NCBI GenBank assembly: GCA_027669155.1
Contig: JAQEDR010000032.1
Coordinates: 1 to 16,967 of the forward strand
DNA from: Peptoniphilaceae bacterium AM52-5BH
GTDB taxonomy: Bacteria > Bacillota > Clostridia > Tissierellales > Peptoniphilaceae
Length of the DNA: 16,967 nucleotides
Reading direction: 5' to 3'
Positions 6,120 through 15,100 of the stretch are shown here, one piece after another. The notes beneath the pieces were generated by a model. It did no database searches. It was given only the letters and a program-made list of their open reading frames with translations, and was not told where the DNA came from. Each line of letters starts with the position of its first letter. Position 1 is the stretch's first letter. The position numbers were made by a program, and so were the translations under genes.

Positions 6120-6944
6120 TTAGTTTTCCTCAAAGAACTTATACATTTTCTCAAAGACTATCATTCTGTGGTCTTCGTTTTTGAAGGAGTGGTCAGCTCC
6201 TTCTATTTGTTGGTAGTCTGCCTTTGGGTAGGCCTTTTGGAGTTTTTCGTTAGCGTCATTAAAGACCAAGTCGTCTGCGTCTCCTCTTAGGATTAGGACT
6301 CTTCCTTTGTATTTTTCGGCAGCTCCGTAGATGTTTTTCTTTAGGAAGTCTATGAGGAAGTTCTTGTGAAGTTTGACTCCTCCTATGTCTACGTCTTCTA
6401 CGCTTCTTATGATTTCAGCGTAGGATTTGCGGCCGTCTATTTCTGATTTTTTCTTTCTCATCTCGCCTTCGAACATGGTTTTGGCCATGACTTTGATGTA
6501 GTCAGGGTTATTCATATCGCTTGCTGGAGCAAGGAGGCTCATGGCTTTTGGCTTAAGCTTGTGGGCCTTTAGGGTGGCTATGACTCCTCCTAAGGAATGT
6601 CCTACCCAGTAGAGTCTGTCCTTGTCTACATAGGCTTTAATTTTGACAAATTCGTGGATGAGTTCCGCTTCTTTTTCTTCTCTCGATACAGTCATATCGT
6701 AGAAGTCTCCATCGGACTCGCATGTTCCCGAAAAGTCGAATCTTGCAACAATATAGCCCCTATCTGTGAGGTATCTGGCGTTTTGTACCCTAAAGAAGCT
6801 TGATCCGTTCCTGTCTCCGCCGAATCCGTGGTAGATTATTACTGTTGGGTATTTCTTATCTTCTGAGAAATCATCAGGAGTGTTAATCACTCCTCTTAGG
6901 ATGATCCCGTCTTCTTTTTTGATTTGTGAGTAGATGTATTTCAT
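6120..6944 (-). CDS. Alpha/beta hydrolase, esterase-like
   Basis: This 274-residue cytosolic protein (no signal peptide) has the alpha/beta hydrolase pattern: oxyanion-loop HGFGG at 39-43, nucleophile elbow GHSLGG at 115-120 (Ser117), acidic residue in GDADDLV (Asp224 likely) and histidine in GADHSF (His252). Order and spacing resemble the feruloyl/cinnamoyl esterase and COG1073-type serine hydrolases, with a cap insertion at about 143-205. The substrate cannot be told from sequence; an ester or short acyl group is likely. Its ATG directly follows the stop codon of the dehydrogenase gene with no spacing, and its only upstream purine motif (CGAG) lies inside that gene, so translation is probably coupled. 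It is transcribed second in the operon. The family call is firm; the specific function is open. Confidence 0.9.
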   Translation of the reverse strand: MKYIYSQIKKEDGIILRGVINTPDDFSEDKKYPTVIIYHGFGGDRNGSSFFRVQNARYLTDRGYIVARFDFSGTCESDGDFYDMTVSREEKEAELIHEFVKIKAYVDKDRLYWVGHSLGGVIATLKAHKLKPKAMSLLAPASDMNNPDYIKVMAKTMFEGEMRKKKSEIDGRKSYAEIIRSVEDVDIGGVKLHKNFLIDFLKKNIYGAAEKYKGRVLILRGDADDLVFNDANEKLQKAYPKADYQQIEGADHSFKNEDHRMIVFEKMYKFFEEN

Positions 6945-8318
6945 TTATAGCTCGTTTAGGATTCTTGCCATTTCTACTCCTGAGGCTGAGGCTTGGGATA
7001 GGGAGTGGGTTACTCCTGAGCCGTCTCCTAGGCAGTAGAGTCTTTTCTTGTTTGTTTCAAATCTTTCGTCCACATTTACTACGGAGTTGTAGAATTTGAC
7101 TTCTATTCCGTAAAGTAGGGTGTCGTCGTTGGCCATTCCTGGGGCGATTTTGTCTAGTTGGTAGATCATCTCGATGATATCGTCGAGTTGTCTTTTAGGC
7201 ATAACTAGGGATAGGTCGCCTGCTGTCGCATTTAGGGTTGGGGTGGTGAAGGATTTGGCCATTCTTCTTTCTGATGAACGTCGGCCCTTGACTAGGTCAC
7301 CAAATCTTTGCATAAGGACTCCTCCTCCAAGCATGTTTGAAAGCTTGGCAATGGATTCGCCGTATTCGTTGGAGTCTTCGAATGGTTCGGTGAATCTGTT
7401 GGTTACTAGGAGGGCAAAGTTGGTGTTTCCTGATTGTAGTTTAGGGTCAGTGAATGAGTGACCGTTTACTGTTAGGATGCCGTTGGTGTTTTCTGTTACT
7501 ACATGGCCGTAAGGGTTCATACAGAATGTCCTCACTACGTCGTTGTATTGTTTGGTTTGATACATGATTTTTGCTTCGTAGACATCGTCTGTGATGTGCT
7601 TGAAGACTTCTGCAGGCACTTCCACTCTGACTCCGATGTCGACTCTGTTTCTCTTAAGTCCTACGTCAAACTTATCGCATACATCGGCAATCCACTTAGA
7701 TCCTGATCTTCCTGCTGCAAGGACTAGGTCATCTGCCTCATAGACTTCTTTTCCAGTGTGGATGATGTATTTGTCGTTTTCGTATTCTACTTTGTCTACC
7801 ATAGTGTTAAACTCAAAGTCTATGGTGTCTTTGACATAGTCGTAGATTCTTTGAAGAATTACCTTGTTTCTATCTGTTCCGAAGTGACGAACCTTGGCTG
7901 ATAGAAGGTGGAGGTCGTGACGGAGACACTTGGTCTTTAGGTCGTTTTTGTCTGTTGAGTAAAGCTCTAGGTCATCTCCCCCATCAAATTCCATAAGGAC
8001 AGAGTCTACGTATTCCATAAGTTCCATGGCTTTTTTCTCGCCTATGTATTGGTGAAGGTCTCCTCCAAAGCTTGTGGTGATGTTGTATTTACCATCTGAG
8101 AGGGTTCCTGCTCCTCCGAATCCGTACATGATGTTACATGGCTTGCATCCTATACAGTGATCGACTTTGCCTTCTGTTATAGGGCAAGTCCTGTTAGCTA
8201 CTTTCCTACCGCCATCAATTATCAAAACTTTCTTATTTGTTTTTAGCTTGGTTAATTCATAAGCAAGGAAGGCACCGCTTGCTCCTGCGCCTACCACTAC
8301 GATATCGTACTTTTTCAT
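6945..8318 (-). CDS. FAD-dependent dehydrogenase, COG2509-like
   Basis: This 457-residue flavoprotein has a Rossmann FAD-binding motif GAGASG at 10-15. A cysteine group C45, C55, C58, C61 (CxxCxxC) lies just before GFGGAGTLSDGKYN (66-79). An AAGRSG stretch follows at about 203, and near the C terminus YCLGDGSG probably contacts FAD. The cysteine group plus GGAGTLSDGK is typical, from memory, of the uncharacterised FAD-dependent dehydrogenase family COG2509. Length is in the usual range. The cysteines could bind metal or form redox disulfides; neither is shown. AGGAG is 5 nt before the start. TATAAT-like boxes at 8344-8354 (minus) may be its promoter, but no good -35 is visible. It diverges from azlC and is directly followed by the hydrolase gene. 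The substrate is unknown. Confidence 0.88.
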   Translation of the reverse strand: MKKYDIVVVGAGASGAFLAYELTKLKTNKKVLIIDGGRKVANRTCPITEGKVDHCIGCKPCNIMYGFGGAGTLSDGKYNITTSFGGDLHQYIGEKKAMELMEYVDSVLMEFDGGDDLELYSTDKNDLKTKCLRHDLHLLSAKVRHFGTDRNKVILQRIYDYVKDTIDFEFNTMVDKVEYENDKYIIHTGKEVYEADDLVLAAGRSGSKWIADVCDKFDVGLKRNRVDIGVRVEVPAEVFKHITDDVYEAKIMYQTKQYNDVVRTFCMNPYGHVVTENTNGILTVNGHSFTDPKLQSGNTNFALLVTNRFTEPFEDSNEYGESIAKLSNMLGGGVLMQRFGDLVKGRRSSERRMAKSFTTPTLNATAGDLSLVMPKRQLDDIIEMIYQLDKIAPGMANDDTLLYGIEVKFYNSVVNVDERFETNKKRLYCLGDGSGVTHSLSQASASGVEMARILNEL

Positions 8319-8391
8319 ATACTCTCCTTTACATAATTAGCCTATTATATTATACAAGTTCTATGTCTTTAATGAAACTATTATTTATTTT

Positions 8392-8421
8392 TTAACAATC
8401 TTGTGATAGAATGTATATAAT
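8392..8421 (+). promoter_or_regulatory. Probable sigma-A promoter of azlC-azlD
   Basis: TTAACA (8392-8397) is 18 nt from TATAAT (8416-8421). The azlC ATG is at 8438 with AGGAG five bases before it, so the leader would be very short (about 10 nt), leaving no room for a riboswitch or attenuator. Confidence 0.7.
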
Positions 8422-8437
8422 TTTATAAGGAGATATT

Positions 8438-9121
8438 ATGAGAGAAGCATTTAAGAAAGCATTCCCATACACTATCCCTGTTATAGTAGGCTATGTCTTC
8501 CTTGGTCTTACCTTTGGAATCATGGTTAGTCAAGCAGGATTTTCCGCAATCCTCGCCCCTATTATATCACTTACGGTGTATGCTGGAAGTATGCAATTTG
8601 TATTGTTACCCTTGCTGAAAACCGACATTACCGTTCTTGCTATCATCATCCTTACTCTTTCAGTAAATATCAGGATGATGTTTTATGGTTTGTCCTTACT
8701 AAAAGAATTCAAGAATTCGAGATCCAAGTTACTATTTATCCTGACCCTATCAGACGAATCCTTCGCCCTAGATACTTCGATAAAGCCACCCGAAGGAATA
8801 AATCGTGGGGACTTTTATCTGGCTATAGGCATCATCAACTACCTAGTCTGGGCCTTAGCTTCCTATGTGGGAGCCCTTTTGGGAAATATGATTAGCTTTA
8901 ACACGACGGGCATGGACTTTGTCCTAACTGCACTTTTCCTAGTGCTTTTGGTAGAACAGTTCAACGCTACGAGAAACCACAGGCCTTTGATGATAGGGCT
9001 AGCCATGTCAATTATAGCTCTTTTAATCTTCGGCAAGGATAAGTTTATGATTCCTGCCCTATTATTAATAGTAATGAGTCTATTTGCAGTAAGAGGAAAG
9101 GTGGAAGATTATAATGAATAG
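8438..9121 (+). CDS. azlC: Branched-chain amino acid exporter, large subunit AzlC
   Basis: This 227-residue integral membrane protein is of usual AzlC/YgaZ length. The N terminus has the family's PYTIPVIVGYVFLGLTFG-type pattern, and residues 48-54 carry the characteristic YAGSMQF. Several hydrophobic segments follow (about 65-85, 128-150, 160-175, 185-205). AzlC with AzlD forms a two-component exporter of branched-chain amino acids in the cytoplasmic membrane; substrate choice here is inferred from the family. AGGAG is 5 nt upstream of the ATG. The gene overlaps azlD by 8 nt, indicating translational coupling, and no AzlB-type Lrp regulator gene is beside it. Confidence 0.92.
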   Translation: MREAFKKAFPYTIPVIVGYVFLGLTFGIMVSQAGFSAILAPIISLTVYAGSMQFVLLPLLKTDITVLAIIILTLSVNIRMMFYGLSLLKEFKNSRSKLLFILTLSDESFALDTSIKPPEGINRGDFYLAIGIINYLVWALASYVGALLGNMISFNTTGMDFVLTALFLVLLVEQFNATRNHRPLMIGLAMSIIALLIFGKDKFMIPALLLIVMSLFAVRGKVEDYNE

Positions 9122-9434
9122 AATGATTATGATAATAGCAGCCTCTGCCATCACAACCTTTATGATTAGGTCTGTTCCCTTTGTGTTTTTTAGTAAGAGA
9201 AAGCTACCAGACCTAGTAAAGTATTACGGCAGATACCTTCCCTTTGCCCTAATGCCCTTGCTTGTTGTCTTTGCTCTAAGAAATATCGACATCATCCATT
9301 ATCCATATGGCCTAGCCGAAATTATCGCATCGGCTGTCGTGATTTTCTTGCATTTTAGGTTCAAGAAGCTCTTCTTGTCAATTTCTGTAGGAACTATAGT
9401 ATATATGCTATTAATTCAAATAGTATTCGTCTAG
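9114..9434 (+). CDS. azlD: Branched-chain amino acid exporter, small subunit AzlD
   Basis: This 106-residue, four-segment membrane protein is typical of AzlD/YgaH: a short N terminus, TTFMIRSVPF at 14-23, the YLPFALMPLL segment at 41-50, then two more hydrophobic helices to the C terminus. It is the partner of AzlC in the exporter. The ATG lies inside the end of azlC (8-nt overlap), with AGGTGGAAG just upstream. The next gene starts 54 nt downstream with no terminator between, so it may belong to the same transcript. Confidence 0.92.
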   Translation: MNRMIMIIAASAITTFMIRSVPFVFFSKRKLPDLVKYYGRYLPFALMPLLVVFALRNIDIIHYPYGLAEIIASAVVIFLHFRFKKLFLSISVGTIVYMLLIQIVFV

Positions 9435-9488
9435 TTTTACGGTAAAGTAATAAGTAATAAATATAGAAAAGAATAATTAGGAGCTAAT

Positions 9489-11228
9489 ATGAACAAAGAA
9501 ATATCAATATCAAACAACAAAGCCATCCTAAACTTCTCCAAGGCCTTCTTCAACAATACTGACGACCTTCTAAGAAGTGATGGTTTCTACGAAGTCCTAA
9601 GGTCCTTTGTTAAATTCCACAAGGACAATCACACAAGAATCTATACTTATCTAGAGAAATTCTTCAGGGCAAGTGATATAGACCAGCTTTCAAATGAGCT
9701 TAGGGATATTACAAAGATCCTTACAGTAATGACCCTAGATGAGATCAGTGAAAAGATCAACAAGTACCACGACCTCAACAAGGAACGTGACGCTCTAATA
9801 AGAATTGTCGAAGACATGTACGATTATTGGAGAAAAATCGAAAGATACTCAATCATCGAGAAAAACGCCGACAAGGAAGGACTCGAAGTAGAAAACTTCC
9901 TAGGTTCAAATATCAGATTTAAGGATATGATCCTAGAAATCTACAGGAAAGTCGAAGTATCAATCACAGGAGAAAACCCAAAGGTCTTTAGACAAGTACC
10001 AGCAGGAGCCAACTCTTCTGTTATAGTAAGAAAGTCCAAAATCGACTATCCAGAATACCTAAAATGGCTCAACAAGATTCCATTTATAACAAAAGTAATG
10101 ATCGAAACTCCTTACATAACCTACACCAAATCCAACAAGCGTGATGGTTTCTTCAAGGAAGTCTTCGACAATCCAATCGAAAATATCGATATAGACACAG
10201 ACGAATACCTCTGCTATCCAGCGAAGATTGCCGACAACCTAATCTATGTCTACTTCCACCAAGACTACATCACCCACGGCATATCTGCTTCAAACTTATT
10301 CGAGTTATGTGATGAAGAAGAAGCCATTAATACCAAACCTGATGGAATTTATCTTTTTGGAGTAAAGGACGATAGGGACCTTGATATCTTCTACGAAGAT
10401 AAGGAGAACGACCTATTTATAGGCTACTGTAACTTCTGTGACAAGAAGGACTACTTTGGCTATCTAAAGAAAATGTGCCTGACCCTAAACAACATCATCT
10501 CCATGAAAAGAGGCTTCCTCCCAATCCACGGAGCAGGTGTCAATGTCGTCTTACAAAACGGCAAGAGTGCAAATATAGTAATTCTCGGAGACTCCGGAGC
10601 AGGCAAGAGCGAATCAATCGAAGCCTTCAGGTCCCTTGCCAAGGAATACATCCGTGACATGACGGTAATCTTTGACGATATGGGCTCTTTCAGACTAAAT
10701 GGCAATGATGTTTATGCCTACGGAACAGAAATCGGTGCCTTCGTAAGGCTCGACGACCTAGATTCAGGCTATGCCTTCAAGCAAATAGATAGGTCCATCT
10801 TTATGAATCCTGATAAGGTAAACGCAAGGCTAATCATGCCAGTAGCAGACCATAAGCAAATCATGGAAGGCTATCATGTAGACTTCTTCCTCTACGCCAA
10901 CAACTACGACAAGCTAGAAGAAGACGAAAAATCAATCAGCCTATTCGAAAATGAAGAAGAAGCCATCAAAGTCTTCAAAGAAGGTGCAAGGATGGCCAAG
11001 GGAACAACAACAGAAGAAGGACTAGTCAAATCCTACTTCGCAAACCCATTCGGCCCTTACCAAAAACAAGAAATGTGCGATGAGCTAATTAAAGAATACT
11101 TCGATAAGCTTTTCGAAAACAAAATAAAAGTAGGAACAATAAGGACCCAACTAGCCATAGACAATATGGAAAGCGAAGGCCCAAAAAAATCCGCAAGAGA
11201 ACTTTTTGAAATAATAAAGTCTATATAG
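9489..11228 (+). CDS. PEP carboxykinase/HPr kinase-like P-loop protein with extra N-terminal region
   Basis: This is a 579-residue cytosolic protein. Its C-terminal half has the ordered motifs of the PEPCK/HprK fold: LPIHGAGV at 344-351 (compare LPMHxSAN of ATP-type PEPCK), P-loop GDSGAGKSES at 367-376 (very HprK-like), Walker-B-type FDD at 395-397, and GTTTEEG...FANPFG at 505-522 (compare GTE-x-TEP...FGAPF of PckA). The final helix GPKKSARELFEII resembles the PckA end. Residues 1-160 are helical and unlike either family as far as I can tell; 165-340 is a mixed domain. Kinase-type ATP binding is likely. Whether it is a true carboxykinase, a protein kinase/phosphorylase or neither is undecided. 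AGGAG is 5 nt before the start. It lies 54 nt after azlD and has its own strong terminator. Confidence 0.8.
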   Translation: MNKEISISNNKAILNFSKAFFNNTDDLLRSDGFYEVLRSFVKFHKDNHTRIYTYLEKFFRASDIDQLSNELRDITKILTVMTLDEISEKINKYHDLNKERDALIRIVEDMYDYWRKIERYSIIEKNADKEGLEVENFLGSNIRFKDMILEIYRKVEVSITGENPKVFRQVPAGANSSVIVRKSKIDYPEYLKWLNKIPFITKVMIETPYITYTKSNKRDGFFKEVFDNPIENIDIDTDEYLCYPAKIADNLIYVYFHQDYITHGISASNLFELCDEEEAINTKPDGIYLFGVKDDRDLDIFYEDKENDLFIGYCNFCDKKDYFGYLKKMCLTLNNIISMKRGFLPIHGAGVNVVLQNGKSANIVILGDSGAGKSESIEAFRSLAKEYIRDMTVIFDDMGSFRLNGNDVYAYGTEIGAFVRLDDLDSGYAFKQIDRSIFMNPDKVNARLIMPVADHKQIMEGYHVDFFLYANNYDKLEEDEKSISLFENEEEAIKVFKEGARMAKGTTTEEGLVKSYFANPFGPYQKQEMCDELIKEYFDKLFENKIKVGTIRTQLAIDNMESEGPKKSARELFEIIKSI

Positions 11229-11236
11229 AAAATATA

Positions 11237-11279
11237 ACTCCTCCAAGTGCTAAGATAATTAGTTGGAGGAGTTTTTTTT
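11237..11279 (+). terminator. Intrinsic terminator after the P-loop protein gene
   Basis: A perfect 10-bp stem ACTCCTCCAA/TTGGAGGAGT with a 16-nt loop is followed by eight T. It lies 8 nt past the stop codon and closes the azlC-azlD-P-loop gene run. Confidence 0.92.
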
Positions 11280-11316
11280 GTATATTACAAATATGAGGCT
11301 TAGATAATAGCAAGAT

Positions 11317-11594
11317 CCACCTCGACAGAGCTTCCACAGGGAAGCGACGAGAGGTCTACAGAACCTTGGGACATTTTTGCTTGGGGATATCCTCCGATAA
11401 GTATTCTTATAGATAACTTAAACTTAATAACCCACATGTCATCACAGACTGTGGATCTCTCACATTGTCCTCCACTAGCCGGACGGGCTTTTTCGAGATG
11501 GCGCAGTTGAAATATCTCACGAGATCCCTCCACTGCGATCGGGATAATGGCTGTGGATTGGTCGGGATAAGGGTTGTAGGAAAGTCGGGATTCC
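11317..11594 (+). repeat. Family B structured repeat, copy B1
   Basis: It starts with a two-part hairpin: ACCTC/GAGGT (11319-11323 with 11351-11355) around GCTTCC/GGAAGC (11330-11335 with 11340-11345). Then come GTCTACAGAACCTTGGG, an AT-rich part, AACTTAAACTTA, CCACATGTCATCACAGAC, the block with AGCC/GGCT and five T (11477-11493), GAGATGGCG, and GATCCCTCCACTGCG-type repeats ending near 11594. It begins 38 nt after the upstream terminator and reads away from the P-loop gene. Confidence 0.82.
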
Positions 11595-11699
11595 TTGTTG
11601 CCACCTCTAATGGAATTGTCACAGTGAGCATAGCGAACTGATGAAATTCCTTAATCGAGGCTTTGCGAGCATGAGACGGAGTCGAATCCGCAAACTACC

Positions 11700-12031
11700 G
11701 TCGACAGAGCTTCCACAGGGAAGCGACGAGAGGTCTACAGAACCTTGGGACGTGTATGGAGGGGGGTTCTTTAGATAATTATTCTCGTAAATAACTTAAA
11801 CTTAAAAATCCACATGTCATCACAGACTGTAGATCTCTCACATTGTCCTCCACTAGCCGGACGGGCTTTTTTCGAGATGGCGAAGTATAGATAGCTCTAT
11901 AGATCCATTCGTAATCCCACTTTCCCTTATGTCAAGCGGAGCCGAGATATCTATAAGAGATCCCTCCACTGCGGTCGGGATTAGGGGTGTGGATCGATCG
12001 GGATAAGGTTAGGAAATAGCCAGGATAAGGG
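11700..12031 (+). repeat. Family B structured repeat, copy B2 (tandem with B1)
   Basis: The same order of blocks as B1 is seen, in the same orientation and about 380 bp further on, nearly identical over the first 50 nt and over AACTTAAACTTA to GAGATGGCG. The AGCC/GGCT block at 11855-11867 is followed by six T. Compared with B1, an extra stretch of roughly 60 nt lies between GAGATGGCG and GATCCCTCC; it contains CCCTTATGTC, part of the motif repeated at 5994-6063. The left arm of the first hairpin's outer stem (ACCTC) is lost. Confidence 0.82.
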
Positions 12032-12149
12032 TAATGCAAAAAGGGCTCCTGCTTTCTAATATCTCTCCCCTTGTGGGGATTTATTAGTTTGCAAGAGTCC
12101 TTCTCTTTAATAATAATTATCTATTTTCTAAATCAAGCCTAGACTTTTC

Positions 12150-15100
12150 CTAGATACTAGTCTTAGCTTCTTCTTTATCTTTTAGTTTCTCCCTAGCGGA
12201 GCTCATCATTAGTTTTACTCTGTTGACTTGGTTGACTTCGCTTGCGCCTGGGTCGTAGTCTATGGCTACTATGTTTGCTTCTTCGTAGACTGATCTGATT
12301 TTTTTCATAACGCCCTTACCTGTAATGTGGTTTGGCAAGCATCCGAATGGTTGGATGACTACTATATTTGGAGCTCCTTGTTTGATTAGCTCTACCATCT
12401 CTCCTGCTAGGAGCCAGCCTTCTCCTGCTTGGTTACCTAGGCTTGTTACATCCTTGGCATAATCTGCTATTTGGTCGATGTAGCAAGGCTCTTCGAAGTG
12501 TTTGCTCTCTCTTAGGGCTTCTCTTACTATTTTTCTGTATTTTTCTACAAGGCTTATACCCATTTTTCCTAGCCAAGCACTCTTCTTATCTTTGCCGTAA
12601 AGGTCTGCCTTAATCTCGGTGTTTTTCATACAATACATGAGAAAGTCGGTTAGGTCTGGGAGGATTACCTCTGCTCCTTCTCTTTCTAGGATGTCTTGGA
12701 GGTGGTTGTTGGCTTCTGGGAGGAATTTGACTAGAATTTCTCCTACGATTCCTGCCTTTGGTAGGATAAGGTCCTTTCTTTCTATATTATCAAAGTCTTC
12801 TACTATTTCCTTTACCAGATTCTTGTAGTCTTTGCCAGTCATCTTTGGAGCAACTTGCTTGCATTTAATAATCCAAGCTTCCTTTAGGTTATTGGTCTCA
12901 CCCTTGTTTCCTTCGTAAGGTCTTGTGGCGTTTGATACTCTGTTGATTAAGTCTCCAAGTAGGATTGACCTCATTAGCTTTTTGAGAAGTGGTATGGATG
13001 AGGCCTTCTTTAGATCAAATCCTGCGTTAGTTTCTATGCCTTGGGCGGAGAGGGCGATTACTGGAATATCATCAAGACCTGCATCCTTTAGGCCCTTTCT
13101 GATGTAGCCGACATAGTTACTTGCCCTGCAGGCTCCCCCTGTTTGGGTCATAAGAAGGGCGATCTTATCTGTGTCGTAGCGGCCTGATTTTACAGCTTCT
13201 AAAAGCTGACCTACCACTGTGATTGATGGATAGCAGGAGTCGTTGTTTACATATTTTAGACCTGTATCTATTACGTCACTATTGATGTCGTCGAGGAATT
13301 CTATATTTAGGTCATATTCATGGAAGACTGGTTCCATTATAGCGAAGTGCTCTCTTGCCATTTGTGGGGCAAGGATGGTGTAGCCTTCTTTTACCATTTT
13401 CTTGGTAAATTCTGGGCTTTCGTAATCGAGCTTATCTAAGTCTCCTTCAAGCTTGTGGCCTTCGATTCTCTTTTGGTTTAGGGCTTCTAGGAGAGATCTG
13501 ATTCTTATCTTAACTGCTCCGAGGTTACTTACCTCATCTATCTTGATTAGGGTATAGATCTTGCCGTTGGCCTTTAGGATATCAGCTACTTGATCGCTTG
13601 TTACTGCATCTAGACCGCAACCGAAGGAGTTAAGTTGGATTAGCTCGAGATTGTCGGTTTGGCCTACATATTGGGCAGCCCTATAGAGTCTCGCGTGGTA
13701 TGACCATTGATCAAGAACTCTAAGATCATATGAAAGGTCTGGAGAATTGTAGGCTATGGCATCTTCTGAAAGAACTGGAATCTTCATGGATTCTATTAGC
13801 TCAGCAATGCCGTGGTTTACTTCTGGGTCAATATGATATGGCCTTCCTGCAAGGACTAGGGCATTTAGATTTTTATCATTAACAAAATCTAGGATTTCCT
13901 TGCCACGTTTTTTGATTTGATCGTGGTAGTTTTGCATCTCTTTCCAAGCAAGGCTTGCAGCATTTCTGATTTCTTTCTTGCCTAGAGTTTTTCCTTCATA
14001 ACTATAGTCTTTAAATTCTTCGACTAGTCTATCAGCTATAATTTTCTCAGACTCGAAGGAAAGGTAAGGAGCCATATATTTAATATTTTTCAAATCATCA
14101 ACGTTATTTCTAATAAGGTCTGGATATCCGCTTACTACCGGACAGTTCATCTGGTTTTTGGCGTTTTTGTATTGCTTGTATTCATAGAAAATCGCTGGAT
14201 AGAAGATTGTATCTACATCCTTTTCGAGGAGATTTTCTATGTGTCCGTGGACTAGCTTGGCTGGGTAGCAGGCTGTCTCTGAGGAAATAGAAGATATTCC
14301 CTTCTCGTAAATTTCCCTCGAAGACCTATCAGATAAAACTATATCAAATCCAAGGCTAGTAAAGAAAGTATGCCAGAAAGGATAGTCTTCGTAGATGTTT
14401 AGGACTCTTGGAATTCCTATTTTTCCGAAGGTGTTTTTATCCTTCAAGGTCCTTCTATTAAATAACAAGTCGTACTTAAACTTGTACATGTTATAGTCGG
14501 CGAAGCTGTGGCTTTTCTTAACTCCTGCTCCCCTTTCGCACCTGTTTCCAGTTATATATCTTGACCCATCTGGGAAGATATTAATAATTAGAGAACAATT
14601 GTTAGAGCATTTCCCGCATCTTGCATTCTTTTGCTCATAGGAAAAGGACTCAAGCTCGTCGATATCAGCAAGACTCGAATGACCTGTGGACTTATCCATG
14701 GAGATTAGGGCCATACCCATAGCACCCATTAGACCGGCAATTTCTGGCCTTGTGGTATCTCTGCCTGTGATTTTCTCGAAGGCTCTTAGGATTGCATCTC
14801 CGTAGAAGGTTCCTCCTTGAACTACTAGATTTTCGCCAAGACTTCTTGGGTCTCTGACCTTGATTACCTTTTGGATGGCGTTTTTGATTACAGAATAGCA
14901 AAGTCCTGCCGCTATATCTTCTACTTCTGAGCCTTCCTTTTGGGATTGTTTGACCTTGGAGTTCATAAATACAGTACATCTTGAACCAAGATCTGCAGGC
15001 TCCTTGGATAGGATAGCTCTCTGTTGGAAGTCTTCTACACTCATGCCGACAGATTGAGCAAAGGTTGAAAGGAAGGATCCACAACCTGATGAGCAGGCTT

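Larger units (their letters stand above)
11229..12149. other. Gene-free stretch between convergent genes holding two tandem family B repeats
   Basis: Small open frames here lie within the repeats and lack ribosome binding sites, so I call none. The stretch contains the terminator (11237-11279), copies B1 and B2, an unexplained 105-nt spacer between them (11595-11699) and 118 nt of AT-rich sequence before the stop codon of the convergent 1424-residue gene. No clear terminator for that gene is visible; CCCC-ACAA-GGGG near 12065-12080 lacks a T-run. Confidence 0.75.

Noticed and set aside
8319..8437. Riboswitch or T-box leader upstream of azlC
   Set aside because: The predicted transcript leader is only about 10 nt, too short for either.
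11300..11631. Two overlapping open frames of 74-77 codons on the minus strand
   Set aside because: They run through family B repeat sequence and lack ribosome binding sites; equivalent frames are not kept in copies B2 and B3.
11317..12031. CRISPR array or insertion sequence
   Set aside because: Repeat units are long (about 280-330 bp), few and irregularly spaced with no short unique spacers, and no transposase or cas gene is present in the window.
14692..15084. 130-codon open frame on the minus strand
   Set aside because: It lies in another frame of the 1424-residue activase gene, whose motifs in this stretch (Cys444, Cys448, Cys483) are intact, so it is a shadow.
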